Source: Legionella sheltonii (GTDB lineage: Bacteria > Pseudomonadota > Gammaproteobacteria > Legionellales > Legionellaceae). Taken from it: a DNA stretch of 64,000 bases. Both the position numbers and the translations under genes were made by a program. Position 1 is the first letter of the stretch, and the number at the start of each line of letters is the position of its first letter. Positions 18,869-32,200 of this stretch are shown here, piece by piece. The notes below the pieces were generated by a model. That model had not been told where the DNA came from and did not search any database. It was given only the letters and a program-made list of their open reading frames with translations. The stretch covers positions 1-64,000 of the forward strand of contig NZ_JAPHOQ010000018.1 of NCBI RefSeq assembly GCF_026191355.1, read 5' to 3'.

Positions 18869-18916
18869 TAAGTTGGGCCCAAGCTTAACCTACATCACAT
18901 GCTAATCCGGTCTACC
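18869..18916. repeat. Interspersed repeat, TTGGGCC/AACCTAC family
   Basis: The unit GTTGGGCCCAAGCTTAACCTACATCA followed by GCTAATCCGG upstream of queE matches, in reverse orientation, the unit at 53088-53116 (GATGTAGGTTGAGTCTTGGCCCAACCT). The GCTAATCC tail is shared with the palindrome at 19865-19935. Confidence 0.6.
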
Positions 18917-18972
18917 ATTTAAATCGCAATAGAGTATAATATGAAAAAAATTTATACAGGAACAATGAATTA

Positions 18973-19848
18973 ATGTTTGGACTGAATGACAAAGTAGGCA
19001 AATCATTTTTTAAGGATGCGAAATCCGATGAGCTCTTTGTGACCAGTCGTTTTTTTACCTTACAGGGAGAAGGACCATTTCGGGGGCATCCTGCCTATTT
19101 TATTCGATTAGCTAAATGCAATTTGGCATGCTCTTTTTGTGATACTTATTTTGATGCCGGCGAGTGGCTTGATTTTAACTCCCTGTTGGAAGAGGCAGAT
19201 ACAGTCATACAGGCTTTTTTTCAAAAACGTAATCTTCCTACCCCTTCTTGGGCGCAAGGACTTAATAAAAAAATGATCCTGGTAATTACTGGAGGGGAAC
19301 CTTCATTACAACAGAATTTATCTGCATTTTTAGAAAAAGCCCAACCCTATTTCCAACATACTCAAATTGAATCCAATGGTATTACCATTCTTCCTGATCT
19401 CCCTCGATGCACGACTCTGGTCGTTAGTCCTAAGTGTCTGGAAAAAGAGGGTAAAATAATTCGATATTTGAAGCCTAATAGTAACATGTTGGAACGAGCA
19501 GATTATTTGAAATTTGTCTTGTCAGCCCCCGAAGATAATCAATATACACCCTATAGTGAAATACCCCAATGGGCGCATGAATGGGCCGAAAAAACAAAAA
19601 AACAAATCTTTGTCAGTCCCATGAATAGATACCTAAAAGAACCTCAGCGTGCGCAAGCGATTCGCGATAAAGGGCGTGATCTGACCTTGGCAGAACGTTC
19701 TGAAATCAATGAAGTAGTTAGTTTTTGGGAACCTGGTCTGTTAAATCTGGAAAAAAATCAACGTAATCACGAATATGCCGCAGAATATTGCATGAAATAT
19801 GGGTTTATTCTTAACTTACAAATCCATCTGTTTGCAAGTTTGCCTTAA
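18973..19848 (+). CDS. queE: 7-carboxy-7-deazaguanine synthase QueE
   Basis: QueE is a radical-SAM enzyme that contracts 6-carboxytetrahydropterin to 7-carboxy-7-deazaguanine in queuosine synthesis. Visible hallmarks are FFTLQGEGPFRGHPA at the N-terminus, the [4Fe-4S] cluster motif CNLACSFCDTYFD (Cx3CxxC) and the glycine-rich ITGGEPSLQ for SAM binding. The length of 291 aa is at the long end for the family, with an insertion after the cluster. The start ATG follows AGGAAC. No other queuosine genes lie beside it. Confidence 0.92.
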   Translation: MFGLNDKVGKSFFKDAKSDELFVTSRFFTLQGEGPFRGHPAYFIRLAKCNLACSFCDTYFDAGEWLDFNSLLEEADTVIQAFFQKRNLPTPSWAQGLNKKMILVITGGEPSLQQNLSAFLEKAQPYFQHTQIESNGITILPDLPRCTTLVVSPKCLEKEGKIIRYLKPNSNMLERADYLKFVLSAPEDNQYTPYSEIPQWAHEWAEKTKKQIFVSPMNRYLKEPQRAQAIRDKGRDLTLAERSEINEVVSFWEPGLLNLEKNQRNHEYAAEYCMKYGFILNLQIHLFASLP

Positions 19849-19864
19849 GGTAATTGGGTTTCGC

Positions 19865-19935
19865 AGCCGGATTAGCGCTGCGTAATCCGGGATCTTTTGG
19901 ATATAAACCCGGATTACGCAGCGCTAATCCGGGCT
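19865..19935. repeat. Long REP-like inverted repeat
   Basis: Arm 1 (19865-19891) and arm 2 (19908-19935) are 27-28 bases and complementary except for one extra G. Each arm is itself palindromic: CCGGATTA, a GC-rich core, TAATCCGG. It lies between the 3' ends of queE and the zinc ribbon gene, so it could fold as a bidirectional terminator. Confidence 0.8.
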
Positions 19936-19949
19936 ACAAAATTTTCTTA

Positions 19950-20138
19950 CTAATCTGAACATACCATATCATGGCCACAACATATAGGTGATTTAATTTG
20001 CCCACATCCATTAGGACATTTTGCTACTTGAACATGGCCTTTATCCGTTTTGACCATATCACTCACTAAGGGTGTATTGCATTTACTGCAGGTTAAATTT
20101 TTCACGCCCATTCCACATTTATGGCACTTGTACTCCAT
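19950..20138 (-). CDS. Small zinc-ribbon protein
   Basis: The 62-aa protein has four Cys clusters: CHKCG, CSKCN, CPNGC and ICCGHDMVC, enough for two zinc sites. The start has a strong AGGAGGG ribosome site, which supports expression. Function is unknown; such proteins may bind nucleic acid or act as metal-buffering chaperones. It converges on queE across the REP-like palindrome and sits downstream of the DUF523 gene on the same strand. Confidence 0.82.
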   Translation of the reverse strand: MEYKCHKCGMGVKNLTCSKCNTPLVSDMVKTDKGHVQVAKCPNGCGQIKSPICCGHDMVCSD

Positions 20139-20220
20139 TACAAACCCTCCTAGGAAAATAAACTTCTTGTGATGTACAGAGATAAATTATGAACTTTTAA
20201 TACCGAAGGTCACTTGTGGT

Positions 20221-20709
20221 TTACCCTAATAATGCGGCATCTAATGCCTCATCAATATGATCTTCATCAAATACTTGCACACCATGCTCCATCAAGAGCG
20301 CTGTAGTAACGCCATCCCCTTGCATCAACGTACGTGAAAATGTCCCATCATAAATCATCCCCGAGCCACAAGAAGGGCTCCGAGCCTTTAAAATGGCCAC
20401 ACGTATCTGATGTTTCTTTACAAGCTCCAGTGCTTTTTGTGCCCCTCTGAGAAAAAATTCAGTAACATCATGATTATTATTGGTTGTTACTGAAGCATTC
20501 CTCTTTAATACATCAACACCCGATTGTTTCTCTTGAATCTCGGCTGGCGGTCTTGGTGTGGGTAATCCCCCGGCCATTTCCGGGCAAATTGTGATAATGT
20601 TTCCCTCTTCAAGCCATTGCTGCAACAACGGATGATTTTGCAAACAGTCACTGCCGTCATAACGAACTTTTTGGCCAAGCAGACAAGCACTCATCAGTAT
20701 TTTGGGCAT
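20221..20709 (-). CDS. DUF523 family protein
   Basis: The 162-aa protein begins MPKILMSACLLGQKVRYDG and continues CPEMAGGLPTPRPPAEI, both typical of DUF523 (YbbK-type). It also has ILKARSPSCGSGMIYDG, with Cys residues that suggest metal or cluster binding. Biochemical function is unknown. The ATG at 20709 is chosen because AAGAGG lies five bases before it; an upstream TTG start at 20730 would add seven residues without a site. Confidence 0.85.
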   Translation of the reverse strand: MPKILMSACLLGQKVRYDGSDCLQNHPLLQQWLEEGNIITICPEMAGGLPTPRPPAEIQEKQSGVDVLKRNASVTTNNNHDVTEFFLRGAQKALELVKKHQIRVAILKARSPSCGSGMIYDGTFSRTLMQGDGVTTALLMEHGVQVFDEDHIDEALDAALLG

Positions 20710-20844
20710 AAAAACCTCTTTTCTAATCAATATATTGAGAACTCCCTTCTGACTTAAGGCGACCTGCTACTAAGGTCTGCTCACTCGTTTATACCCGACG
20801 TACTGTGCATAAATCAGGGGACATCGGCGATCAAGAAGACTTTT

Positions 20845-23076
20845 TTAGAGCTTAAGTCTCCGTAACCTAAGTGCATTAAAAATCACAGAAACAGAACTTA
20901 ATGCCATCGCGCTTGCGGCGATAATCGGATTAAGTAATAGTCCTGTTAGCGGATACAGCACCCCAGCAGCCAACGGAACGCCTAATCCATTATAAATAAA
21001 AGCAAAAAATAAATTCTGCCTGATGTTACTCATGGTAGCACGGGATAGATGATACGCTTTAACGATACCACTCAAATCACCATGCAGCAGGGTAATGCCT
21101 GCACTTTCAATTGCAACGTCGGTTCCCGTACCCATGGCAATACCAACATCAGAGATTGCCAAAGCGGGCGCATCATTCACCCCATCACCAGCCATGGCGA
21201 CAACAAGGCGATTGTTTTTCAATTCACTGACTACACGGCGTTTATCTTCAGGCATAATTTCAGCAATCACCTTGTTGATTCCTAATTGCTTCGCAACAGA
21301 TTGTGCTGTTTTTTGACTGTCCCCGGTCAACATGTAGATCTCAACCCCATTTTTTTGCAGCGCATCGATAGCCTTAGGGGTACTGGGTTTTATTGGATCT
21401 TCAACTGCCAAAATAGCGACTGTTTCACCCGCGATAGCCATAAAAATAACTGTTGCTCCTTGGGCACGTAATTCATCAGCTCGTTCAATAAGTGAGGTTT
21501 GAGCACTTCCATATTCCTGCATCAACTGCAGATTTCCAAGTGCAACAGAGGATTCATTGACCTTTGCAATAACCCCTTTCCCGGGGATCGATTCAAAATT
21601 CATTACCGTACTTAGTGGCAACTGTTTTTCTTTTGCAGCAGTAATAATTGCATGAGCCAGTGGATGCTCACTATGATGTTCCATGGTAGCTGCTAAAGTG
21701 AGTATTTCATCCGTTTCGAATTCTTTATCCGTAATAATTTGGGTTAGTTTGGGACGGCCCAACGTCAGCGTACCTGTTTTGTCGACAACAAGTACCTGAA
21801 CCTTTTCCATTTGTTCGAGTGCTTCTGCATTTTTGACCAATACTCCATTCTGCGCCCCTTTACCCACACCAACCATAATGGACATCGGTGTTGCTAAACC
21901 TAACGCGCAAGGACAAGCAATAATGAGTACTGAAACTGCCGCAAGCAAAGCATAGCTCAATGTGGGTTGAGGACCAAAGAAAAACCAAATGAGGAATGCC
22001 AATACTGCGATGACAATCACTGCAGGTACAAACCAACCCGAAACAATATCAGCTAAGCGTTGAATGGGGGCACGGCTGCGTTGTGCTTCACTCACCATAC
22101 GTACAATATGCGATAGCATGGTGTCACTGCCAATATGTTCTGCCTTCATCACGAAGCTGCCATTTTGGTTAATAGTCGCACCGATCACCTTGAATCCCAC
22201 CTCTTTGCTTATTGGCATCGATTCCCCAGTCACCATTGATTCGTCCACATAACTATGCCCTTCGAGTACTTCGCCATCCACGGGAATTTTTTCACCAGGC
22301 CGAACCCGAAGCTTATCGCCAACCTGAACCTGCTCTAGGGTTACTTCCTCCTCATTGCCATTTGGGTCAATTCGCCGCGCACGTTCAGGAGCTAAATTCA
22401 ATAAAGCTCGAATCGCACCGCCTGTTTGTTCTCGAGCTTTCAATTCCAATACCTGTCCAAGCAACACCAAAGTGGTAATCACGGCAGCGGCTTCAAAATA
22501 CACATTGATTAATCCTTGATGACGAAAAGCAGCGGGAAAAATACCTGGAAATACCAAAGCAATGGTACTGTAAATCCAGGCGACGCCAATTCCCATGGAA
22601 ATGAGGGTAAACATATTCAGTTGACGTGTTTTCAATGAGAGAATTCCACGCTGGAAAAAAGGTAAGCCACACCATAAAACTACAGGTGTAGCCAATACAA
22701 ATTGAATCCAGACGGAACTATTTGCCGAGATCAAATCTTGGAATATGTGCCCGCCCATTTCGAGTACAAACACCGGAATACTTAAAATAAGAGCCAGCCA
22801 AAATCGATGCCTCATACTTTTGTACTCAGGATTTTCTTGTTCTACTGAAACCGTTTCCGGTTCTAAAGCCATACCACAAATTGGACAGTTTCCGGGTCCG
22901 GATTGACGAATCTCCGGATGCATAGGACAAGTATAAATTCCAGTTTTAACTCCATGTGCATCTGGAGCATGGTGCTGATGCATCTTATGGTGTTGGTGAC
23001 ACCCTTGATGAACATTTACTGGTTCCGAACGATGTTCCTGATGTTGATGTTCGTGCTCACAATGTCCGTGTTTCAT
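20845..23076 (-). CDS. copA: Cu(I)-translocating P1B-type ATPase
   Basis: The 743-aa inner-membrane pump should export Cu(I) (possibly Ag(I)). The N-terminal ~45 residues are extremely His-rich. A heavy-metal-binding domain follows, [24 protein letters not shown], and not the usual CxxC ferredoxin-like domains. Next come eight membrane helices with the transport motif [11 protein letters not shown], the phosphorylation site DKTGTLTLG, the TGES-type loop (VTGESMPIS), HP locus SEHPLAHAI and the hinge [12 protein letters not shown]. All catalytic elements are intact. No CueR-type regulator is adjacent. A cupredoxin gene lies about 34 kb away. Confidence 0.93.
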   Translation of the reverse strand: MKHGHCEHEHQHQEHRSEPVNVHQGCHQHHKMHQHHAPDAHGVKTGIYTCPMHPEIRQSGPGNCPICGMALEPETVSVEQENPEYKSMRHRFWLALILSIPVFVLEMGGHIFQDLISANSSVWIQFVLATPVVLWCGLPFFQRGILSLKTRQLNMFTLISMGIGVAWIYSTIALVFPGIFPAAFRHQGLINVYFEAAAVITTLVLLGQVLELKAREQTGGAIRALLNLAPERARRIDPNGNEEEVTLEQVQVGDKLRVRPGEKIPVDGEVLEGHSYVDESMVTGESMPISKEVGFKVIGATINQNGSFVMKAEHIGSDTMLSHIVRMVSEAQRSRAPIQRLADIVSGWFVPAVIVIAVLAFLIWFFFGPQPTLSYALLAAVSVLIIACPCALGLATPMSIMVGVGKGAQNGVLVKNAEALEQMEKVQVLVVDKTGTLTLGRPKLTQIITDKEFETDEILTLAATMEHHSEHPLAHAIITAAKEKQLPLSTVMNFESIPGKGVIAKVNESSVALGNLQLMQEYGSAQTSLIERADELRAQGATVIFMAIAGETVAILAVEDPIKPSTPKAIDALQKNGVEIYMLTGDSQKTAQSVAKQLGINKVIAEIMPEDKRRVVSELKNNRLVVAMAGDGVNDAPALAISDVGIAMGTGTDVAIESAGITLLHGDLSGIVKAYHLSRATMSNIRQNLFFAFIYNGLGVPLAAGVLYPLTGLLLNPIIAASAMALSSVSVIFNALRLRRLKL

Positions 23077-23116
23077 CTTTCACTGATCCTTTATCTATGC
23101 CATGTACTCTAGTGCA

Positions 23117-23154
23117 ATCCCTCACCTACCCCTCTCCCACTTGTGGGAAAGGGG
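23117..23154. repeat. REP-like palindrome between copA and the PKS gene
   Basis: CCCCTCTCCCAC and GTGGGAAAGGGG form a hairpin (23129-23154) followed by CGTTTT. It belongs to the CTCTCCCACAAGTGGGAGAG-type family seen also at 12176-12275 and 45921-45959. Confidence 0.7.
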
Positions 23155-23193
23155 CGTTTTAAAAGTGGGGATGTCTACCATTAAGTTTAGCAG

Positions 23194-23240
23194 CTCCCTT
23201 CTCCCCTTGGGGAGAAGGTGCCCGTTAGAGCGGATGAGGG
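23194..23240. repeat. REP-like palindrome downstream of the PKS gene
   Basis: CCTTCTCCCC-TT-GGGGAGAAGG (23197-23218) is a perfect 10-bp-stem palindrome. It is followed by GTGCCCGTTAGAGCGGATGAGGG, which repeats the tail at 12199-12220 with few changes. It may terminate the PKS transcript on the minus strand. Confidence 0.75.
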
Positions 23241-23246
23241 TACCAA

Positions 23247-26200
23247 TTACCGAATTAAATCCTCAATAGTCCAATCATCGTGTTCCAAGACTTTTGCGAT
23301 CACCTGATTCAATTCCCGCGCAATTAATTCTTTACACTCGGTCGTTACTGGACCATTAATCGAAATTAAATACTCTCCTTGCTGATTTCTTGAAAATAAG
23401 ACCCATAGAGAACGATTATTTACAGGGCGATCCTCACTTCCAAAATGATTCGCATACTGAAATTTAAGATTCGTCAAACTACTATCAGGAGCTGCCTTAC
23501 TGAAAAAGGAAGGGGTAATGTTCATGAGAACGCGTAACCGCTCCGGTTTTTGCAAAGGCCTTTTGCGATTAAATAATTTATTGAATTTTCTTTTAAGTGA
23601 GGTATTGAAACTAATGACTTCAGCCCAGCTTAGGTACTTAAGATAGAAATCAACCATCAATGAATTAAGCTTCGTTTTCCTAAATTGTTTCATTAATTGC
23701 AGTCTATTCCACCTATAAAATAAATAATGGCTTATTGTGAATCCCGAATATTTAAACTCACTGTTTTTAATGATATGCGAGCATTTTTGAAAAGAAGCCG
23801 TTTTTAATTGTTGTTCCTCAATCGATTTAATCAATTCAATAAAGTGATCTTGCTTATCCAGGGTACTATTTAGCCGTTTATACTCTGAGAACATGCCGAC
23901 AATAGACTTGTATTGGCTCCCCTCCCTACCACTATGGATCAGAATAAAAGGGATTTTCTTTTGCTGACTTAACTTATAAAAAACAATATGACATGCAGCA
24001 ATTAACCCAAGACTGACATTCATATTTTGAGTCCTATGCCATTCAATAAACTGTTCGGCCTTATGCGAATCAATAGGATAATGGAATAAATACTTTTTCT
24101 GACTGTCTATAGGCATAAAGTATTTAGGTCCTAGGTACAGCATTTTAAAGCCCTTGTTATAATTCTGCCAAAACTTAATTTTGTGTTTTAAATTTGCTGC
24201 ATACAGATGATTACTTTTTTTGACATAATTGAGATAGGAATCTCTTTCTGGTTCCAAAATCAATTCCTGACCCTGGGCCAACGCTTCATAGCATTTTTTA
24301 AATTGACTCAATATATAATCACATGAGGGTCCATCAACGATGATATGAGGGATTATCATGTGCAATTCGTGCAAATCACTGTTGATTCTATAGAGATAGA
24401 CCCTAATGAGTGGCTGTTGGGTTAATGGGATTTCATGCCTCATATTATTTTGAAATTCCTGATTAAGCTCCGTCTCTTCATTATTCAGGGAAATGTCTTT
24501 ATAGATTAATTCAAATTGTCCTTTGTTCCTCAATACTTGAATCGGCACTTCCTTGTCAAATTGCAACCAAAAGGCGCTATTTTGTTTTACAACTGCATCA
24601 AATGCCTGAGCAACATAATCCTTATTCAGCTTACCTTGAATCTGTAATTGTGTGCCAATATTATAGGGATAACCGAGTCTATTGAGCACCCAAAAAACAT
24701 ATTGAAAATCACATAAAGGAACTTCCTCACCGACTGTATTTACAGCCATTTGCTGTTCTGTTTTATTATCAAAATCAAATACATTTTGTAATTCATTCGC
24801 TATATTTTTAGCAATCTTGCCCACACTGGGATCATTAATAAAATATTCAATGGATAAGTTCAGGGTGGGACATTGCAATTTATCATGAATGCGATTGCGA
24901 ATTTCAATTGCCATCAGTGAGTCCAAACCCAAAGAGAACAATCCATCATTGACCTTAATCTGTTCTACATCGTCCAAACCGAGAACCTCGGCAGCAATTT
25001 CACGCAAAGCTTGGCTCAATATGGGGATACTTTCTTCCTTGGAATGCTGACGAAGCGAATTTAAAAAATGCTGATCAACTGGATGAGCCTGTTTCATCAG
25101 CTCTGCGAGCCATGCCTGCTTGGGCGAGTATTTAAAATAAATATCCCAATTAATCGGGCATACAGCAATTTGCGCTAACTCGCTTTTTAACAAAACATCA
25201 AGAACATCGATACTGTCTTTATCTAACAAGGAAAAGCCACGTTGTTGCATTGCCTGTCCTAGGTTTGCGCTCATTCCCATTGAGTGAAACGGCCCCCAAT
25301 TAATGGTCAATGCAGGCAACCCTTGTTGTTGTCTAAGGTAAGCTAATCCATCCAAAAATCCATTGGCAGCCACATAGTTAGCTTGTCCTCTGGCACCAAG
25401 TATGGACGCTGAGGATGAAAATAAAACGAATAAATCCAGTGGAATATCTTTGGTTAACTGATGCAAAATCAATGCACTGTCCATTTTAGCACTGAGTACG
25501 CTTTGCATCTCCTCATCTGTTAAATTAACCAATAAACCATCTTGCACAATGCCGGCAAGATGAAAAACACCTTGCAAGCGTTTGGCGCTTTGTTCAATCT
25601 CTGCAATGAGGTGCTCCATTTGCTGATAGTTACTGGCATCTGCCTGATAATGTTTAATAAAAACTTGTTTTTTACGAGCACGATCAATCAATAGTTTGAT
25701 TTCGGGGGAACATTCAGACCGGCTAGTAATCACAATATCATGTGCCCCTCGACGCATGAGATACTCAATTAATGATTTTGCCAAAGCACCTGTACCGCCT
25801 GTGATCAAATAAGTTGCATCACTTTTAAATAACATCTCTTGTTGGGGCACATTTGCAGAAAACGGCGCTTTCTTTAATCTAGGAATATAAAACGTCTCAC
25901 GGATTGCAAATTGATTTTCAGCGCTGTTAGTAGCAAAAAGATACTTTAATATCTCGGGCAAAGTACTCGCCGTCCCTAAATCGATTGCATAATTATTAAT
26001 GAGTTCAAGCTCATTACTAAAAGTTTTCCAAAAAGCACAAGCCATGGTGTGGTAAGGGTTTACCTTATCGGTTTCATGAATCGAATAAGCATTTTCAGTG
26101 ACTAATATGAAGCGATTAGGTCGTGACCTAAACATCTTTTGACAACAATGAAACAGATCATGGAATTGACTTTGATTGTATAAAAAAACGATGTTTTTAT

Positions 26201-29200
26201 TTTCAATAGGTCCTAACTCATTGGCATCTTGAATCAGCTGATAATCCAGATCACCCAATACTGCCTTTGCTTTATCGGGATCATTTGCAATGACCACTAA
26301 CTCAGGAAACGGTGTTTGAGTCAACACGTTGAGCTTGAGGGGACTCCATCGGATTTGATACAGGTACTGGAGATAGGATTCATAAGGTATGAAATGACTT
26401 TGCGTCACTTTTCTGAGTTTAAACTTTTCAATTTCACCAATCAGCAACCCCGAATTATCATAAAATTTGATATCGAAACACAATTCATGTTCATGTTCAG
26501 ACACTCTTTGAACTACATGGAGCCACATGCTGCGAGGGGCTTCCTGGATTGTCGTCATTCGTGCAAATGTATAAGGCACATAAACAGTGTGCTCATCATG
26601 ATTCATTTTGAATAACAAAATACTTTGCATCATGCCATCAAGCAAAATAGGGGGATAATAATAGTTAACACTTTGACAGTTTTTAGTCATTACTACCTTA
26701 GAAAGAACACCATCTGCATGAATGTAACTCTCTTGGAGAACACGTAAATCATCGCCATAAAATACGGCATGCTTTTTAAAATGTTCATAAATTTGTGATG
26801 CATCAAATTGCCGTTCAGATGATGATTTTAAATCATAAAAATCAAGAGAATCCGATATAGCCGGTACCTGCGAATTGATTTCCATTTCAGAAAATAATTG
26901 CCAATTATCCTCTTGTTTGGCAAAAATATTGATTTTATATTGTTCGTCATTTTTCGGTTTCGCATGCAATTGAAACTCTTGTTCGTGTTTCGGATACAAT
27001 GGACGTTCAATATGAAAGTGTTCAATTGAAAAAGCATGATGCTTCAATACAAACTTGGCTGCCGACAAACCCGATTCAATAAATGCTGTCGCCGGAAAAA
27101 TGACCTTGTCAAAAATAAAATTTTGATTGATATACGTTAACTTTTCTAAATCCAGCTTGTTGCTGAATAAAAATTCATTACCGGGCATCGAGAACATCTG
27201 CCCTAAAAGAGGATGTACCACATCAGCTGAGGGGCGGCTCGAAGTGCTTTTATCAATCCAAAATTCAACCGGATCAAATACATAATTAGGTAAGTTAATT
27301 TTGTTACATTCATAACCCCTGTTTTTATAGTATAAAGCCCAGTCAACGTGTTTGCCCTGCATATAGTCTGTCAGCACCGACTGAAGCATGGGCTCATTTT
27401 GCACTTCAATAGTGCTGTTTTTTCCGTGTGATAGTGCAAACTGTCCTGTTTCTAATAAGTGACTTGCCTCTTGGGCATTATGGGCTACTAAAGCTAATCG
27501 ATAGAGCTGCTGAGCGCGACATGTTGCTGCAGTAAAACAAATATCACCAAAATCATCTTGTGTTGTTGCCAAATACTGCTGATAACTTTGAGCTAAATGC
27601 TCCAGGGATACTTGCGAATTGGCAGAAAGAATCAATAATTCGACTTTGGTCGATTGAGTTGGCTTTGGTTCTACGGGTTTAGGAAACTCTTGTAAAATAA
27701 CATGTGCGTTAGTGCCACTAAAACCAAAAGCATTGACCCCGGCACATCTTAATTTAGAGCCCGAATTCCAATCGATTTTTTGCACAGCAAGAAGGGTATC
27801 ACCCAAATGAATGTGGGGGTTTAATTTTTTAAAATGGAGCAACTTATAAATTTTTTTCTTTTGTAAGCTCAGCACTGTTTTAATCACACTCGCCACGCCA
27901 GCAGCACTTTCAAGATGGCCAATGTTGGTTTTAACCGCACCAAGATATAAAGGATTATCCTGAGAATGTTCTTTTCCATAAACTTGGTTGATTGCATGAA
28001 CTTCTATGGGATCCCCCAAAGAGGTACCCGTTCCATGCGCTTCAATGTAGCTGATATCACTCGCAGATAAATCCGTTTGACTTAACGCCTTCATCATGAC
28101 CTCTTCCTGGCTTTTGCCATTAGGAACGGTCAATCCCGCAGATCGTCCATCATTATTTACCGCGGAAGCTTTAATGACCGCCAAAATGTTGTCTTTATCA
28201 CGGATTGCATCCGATAGTCTTTTAAGAAAAAGCACTCCACAGCCTTCTGCACGGGCATATCCATCGGCTTGTTCATCAAAAGTTTTACAGTGACCATCAG
28301 GAGCTAAAGCTTTGGCTTTACATAAAGTGATATTCGACTCAGGTAATAACAGTACATTGACCCCACCAGCTAATGCGTAATCAATTTCCCGATTTTTTAA
28401 ACTCTGACATGCATAATGAATGGCAACTAAAGAGGAAGAACAGGCAGTATCCACACTGATTGATGGACCTTTAAAATCAAAAGTATATGCTACTCGGCCT
28501 GGAATAAGATTGGAGACATTCCCTGTAATCGAGTAGACACTTAATTCTTCATTAGAGAAACCTGATTTCTCCAATTGCGCATAATATTCATTGGGACCTA
28601 CACCGGCAAAAACTCCGGTCAAACTGCCACGTAGTGACTCAGGCAAATAATTTGCGTTTTCAAAAGCCTTATAAGAGCACTCTAAAAAGATGCGTTGTTG
28701 AGGCTCCATTAATTTTGCTTCGCGAGGGCTAATACCAAAAAAGCTTGCATCAAAACATTTAATATTTTCGATTAATCCGAGTTTATTGACATAAGATTTT
28801 CCTGGCGCATCCATATCTGGATCATAGTATTTTTGATTATCCCAACGCTCAAGTGGAATATCTCTCATGCCACTTTTTCCCTCGTCAAGCAAAGTTTCAA
28901 ATGCTGCAATATTGGGCGCATTAGGAAAGGTACAACTCATACCAATGATAGCGATTGAATCCTCTTCTTTTCCAACTACAGGCTTGGAAGCTGGCTGAGT
29001 AATTAAATACTTATTGAGTTCTGAAGCAATATGCAAGGCCAGTTTGTTAATGGATGGGTAATCAAAACCAATGGTCGCCGTTACTTTAAGGGTTGGTGCC
29101 AGTTTTTCCTTAAGTTTGCTTGCCAGCTCAGTAATCATCAATGAATCGAAACCCAGCTCAAAAAATCCCTCATCCTCATCCAACTCGTCTGCGTTGGTTA

Positions 29201-32200
29201 TTTCAAGAATCTCATTACAAATAGCACATATCATATCTTTGCAAGCCTGGAAGCGATTTTCTTCTCTCGTTTCCAGATAATCATTTAGCCATGAAGATAA
29301 ATTTTTATGGGCAAACTGCTCTGCTGCATTCAGCTCATCCCCTAAATGTTTATGAAAAGCAGGTACGGGCTTGGAAACAAAGTCCAGCATGAACTTGAGG
29401 TATTCCGGTGAAATAATGGCTGCGTGGCTTAGCTGATCATTGATGAGAATTTTAATGAAGGCATGACCTTGCTCGTTACTTATTAAGGATTGCTTCAAAC
29501 CTTGATCTTGGGAGCGTTTTTTTGCCATCCCTACTTCGCCCCAAGGCCCCCATTCAATCGCAGTTCCGACCATCCCCAAACGTTGACGCTCAGCAATCAA
29601 AGCATCTATGAAACTGTTGGTGCCGCTGTAAACGGATTCTTTATTACTTCCGAACACTGAGGAAATTGAAGAATAGACAACAAAGAAATCCAAATCGAGG
29701 TTTTTACTCAACTCATGCAAATACCAGCTGCCTTGTACTTTGGCAGCAAATAAATAATCGACATCGTTATCTTTATGTTCGAGTAATGGCGCCTTAATTG
29801 CTGCTCCGGCAGCATGAATAATGCCTTTGAGCAGCCCATCCGCATTCAATTCTAAAAGTAAGTGACGCATGTTTTTTTTGTCAGTCACATCGACACTGAC
29901 CGTACGAATGGTTCGCCCTGTATAATTGTATTGAATTTTTTTGATTGCTTCTTTTACCGCAGGTTTATCCGGATTTCTTGAGGTCAGGATAACCTCTCTT
30001 GCACCTGCAGAAAGTAACGCTTGTGCCGTGACCAGACCTAAACCACCACAACCACCGGTGATCAGATAACGACCTTCACCATATAAAGAGGGCCTTCTGT
30101 CCAATAATTTGGTTTTTTTCAAACGGGCAACGAACCGTTTGCCTTCACGATAAGCCACAACATGCTCATACCATTGATCATAATTATGCTTGATTTCATC
30201 GACGACTTGCCCAGCATAATCTTCATCTTCCGTTTTTTCTGCATCAATTAAAATGGTATTGAATTGAGGTAACTCTAAAACCAAAGTTCGGCAGAAGCCA
30301 ATCAGGGGACTATCATTCAGATTAAGCGCACCTGCTGCGAGTTCAGGGATTGCATTCGTGGTAAGGACGATTAATTGCAATTGAATGCTTTTGTTATTGA
30401 GCTCTTTAACTAATGCTAATAGTTTTTTTATCGTGTTCTTTTGAAAATCAATACTGGCTTCAATATCTGCTGCCGAGGGAGAATCCAATCCCATCGCAAA
30501 AATAATTCCATCCAAATGTTCTAAGGGAAGATTCTCTTCCTCTGGAATAATGTCTAATCCCTGCGCGCCAAGACGAGGAGCAAGTTGTCGCGCACCTATC
30601 AGAAGCCAGTTATTACCCTGTGTTTTGCGATTAGTGCGAGTACACAGTTGTTGTTGCCACTGTAATTGAAAACACCAATCTTGAGGCATATGGATGTCTT
30701 TTATTTTGTCTTTCGTTTCAAACCAATGTTCTTCACGATCAAACTCATATAAAGGGAGGTTGACTTTGATAAATTGGGTATTCAGCGACTGATAAAAATC
30801 AGTCCAATTGATCATAAAGCCCGCTTGATAATCAGCCTGTAATTGCGCCAGTGATTTTGGTTGTTGTGAGGAGAAGGGATTGTTTTTTTCTTTTTTGATC
30901 GAATAGATCGTGTATTCATTTTTTTCAATAAGCACAGCCGCTTCGTTTGCTGTGCTTGCTTGAATTGCGACTCGAAATAAAAAATGGTTTCGACACGTTG
31001 CTGCGGTATAGCAAATATCTGCAAATTCCTCATGGGTATTGGCTAAATATTTTTGATAACTTGCTAAAAGTAATTCAAGTGCCGTTTTACTTTTTGCGGA
31101 AAGCACTAACAGAGACTCTTGGGGAAGTATGCGCCTTTCTATTGTTCTTACCGGAGCTTCTTGCATCACGATATGTGCATTGGCACCACTAAACCCAAAT
31201 GAACTCACCCCGGCACACCGTAAACCTCCCTCCTTCGGCCAATCCATAGTACTCAACGGAATGACTGTATTTTTTAGCTCGATGGCAGGATTCAATTTTT
31301 TAAAGTTAAGGTGTTTAAATAATTGATGCGTTTGTAAACTTAGAATGGCTTTTATCACACCAGCCACACCCGAGGCACTTTCGGAATGGCCTATATTCGT
31401 TTTTACCGAGCTAATATAAAGAGGTTTCTCTTCGCTATGGTACTCACTAAAAATTTTACTCAAGGCATTTGCTTCGATAGGATCAGCCAGCGGCGTACCC
31501 GTACCATGTGCTTCGATGTAATCAATGTCTGCAGGCGATAGCTTTGCTTTGGCCAGCGCGCTTCGAATTACCTCTTCCTGAGCAATACCATTAGGAACAG
31601 TAAAACCACCACTTTTACCGTCACTATTAATCGAGGTTCCTTTAATTACTGCAAGAATCGTATCATTTTCTTTTAAAGCAGTACTTAATCGTTTCAAAAC
31701 AATAACACCGCATCCCTCACTACGCGCATATCCATCTGCATCCTCACTGAAGGTTTTACAACGGCTTTCAGGAGATAACATTCTGGCTTTTGAAAGGGTA
31801 ATGTTAGAATCCGGAGCCAGTAAGATATTCACTCCACCCGCAAGGGCCATATCACAATCGCCATTTTGCAAACTCAAACATGCATCATGAATCGCAGTCA
31901 TCGATGAAGAACATGCCGTATCAATTGCTTGTATGGGTCCATGAAAATCAAATGCATAAGCCACTCGACCGGGCATCGCATTTAAGACATTTCCGGTTGC
32001 AAAATAAATATTAAGATCATCCAAACCGACGCCAAGACCCGCCAATAATCGGGGGTACTCATTGGTACCGCAACCAACAAAAACCCCAGTTTTACTGTCT
32101 TTAATCGCAGCCAGGGATAAATTGGCGTTCTCCAAAGCATGATAGCTCGTCTCCATGAATACCCGTAATTGGGGCGACATGAGCTTCGCTTCACGTGGGC

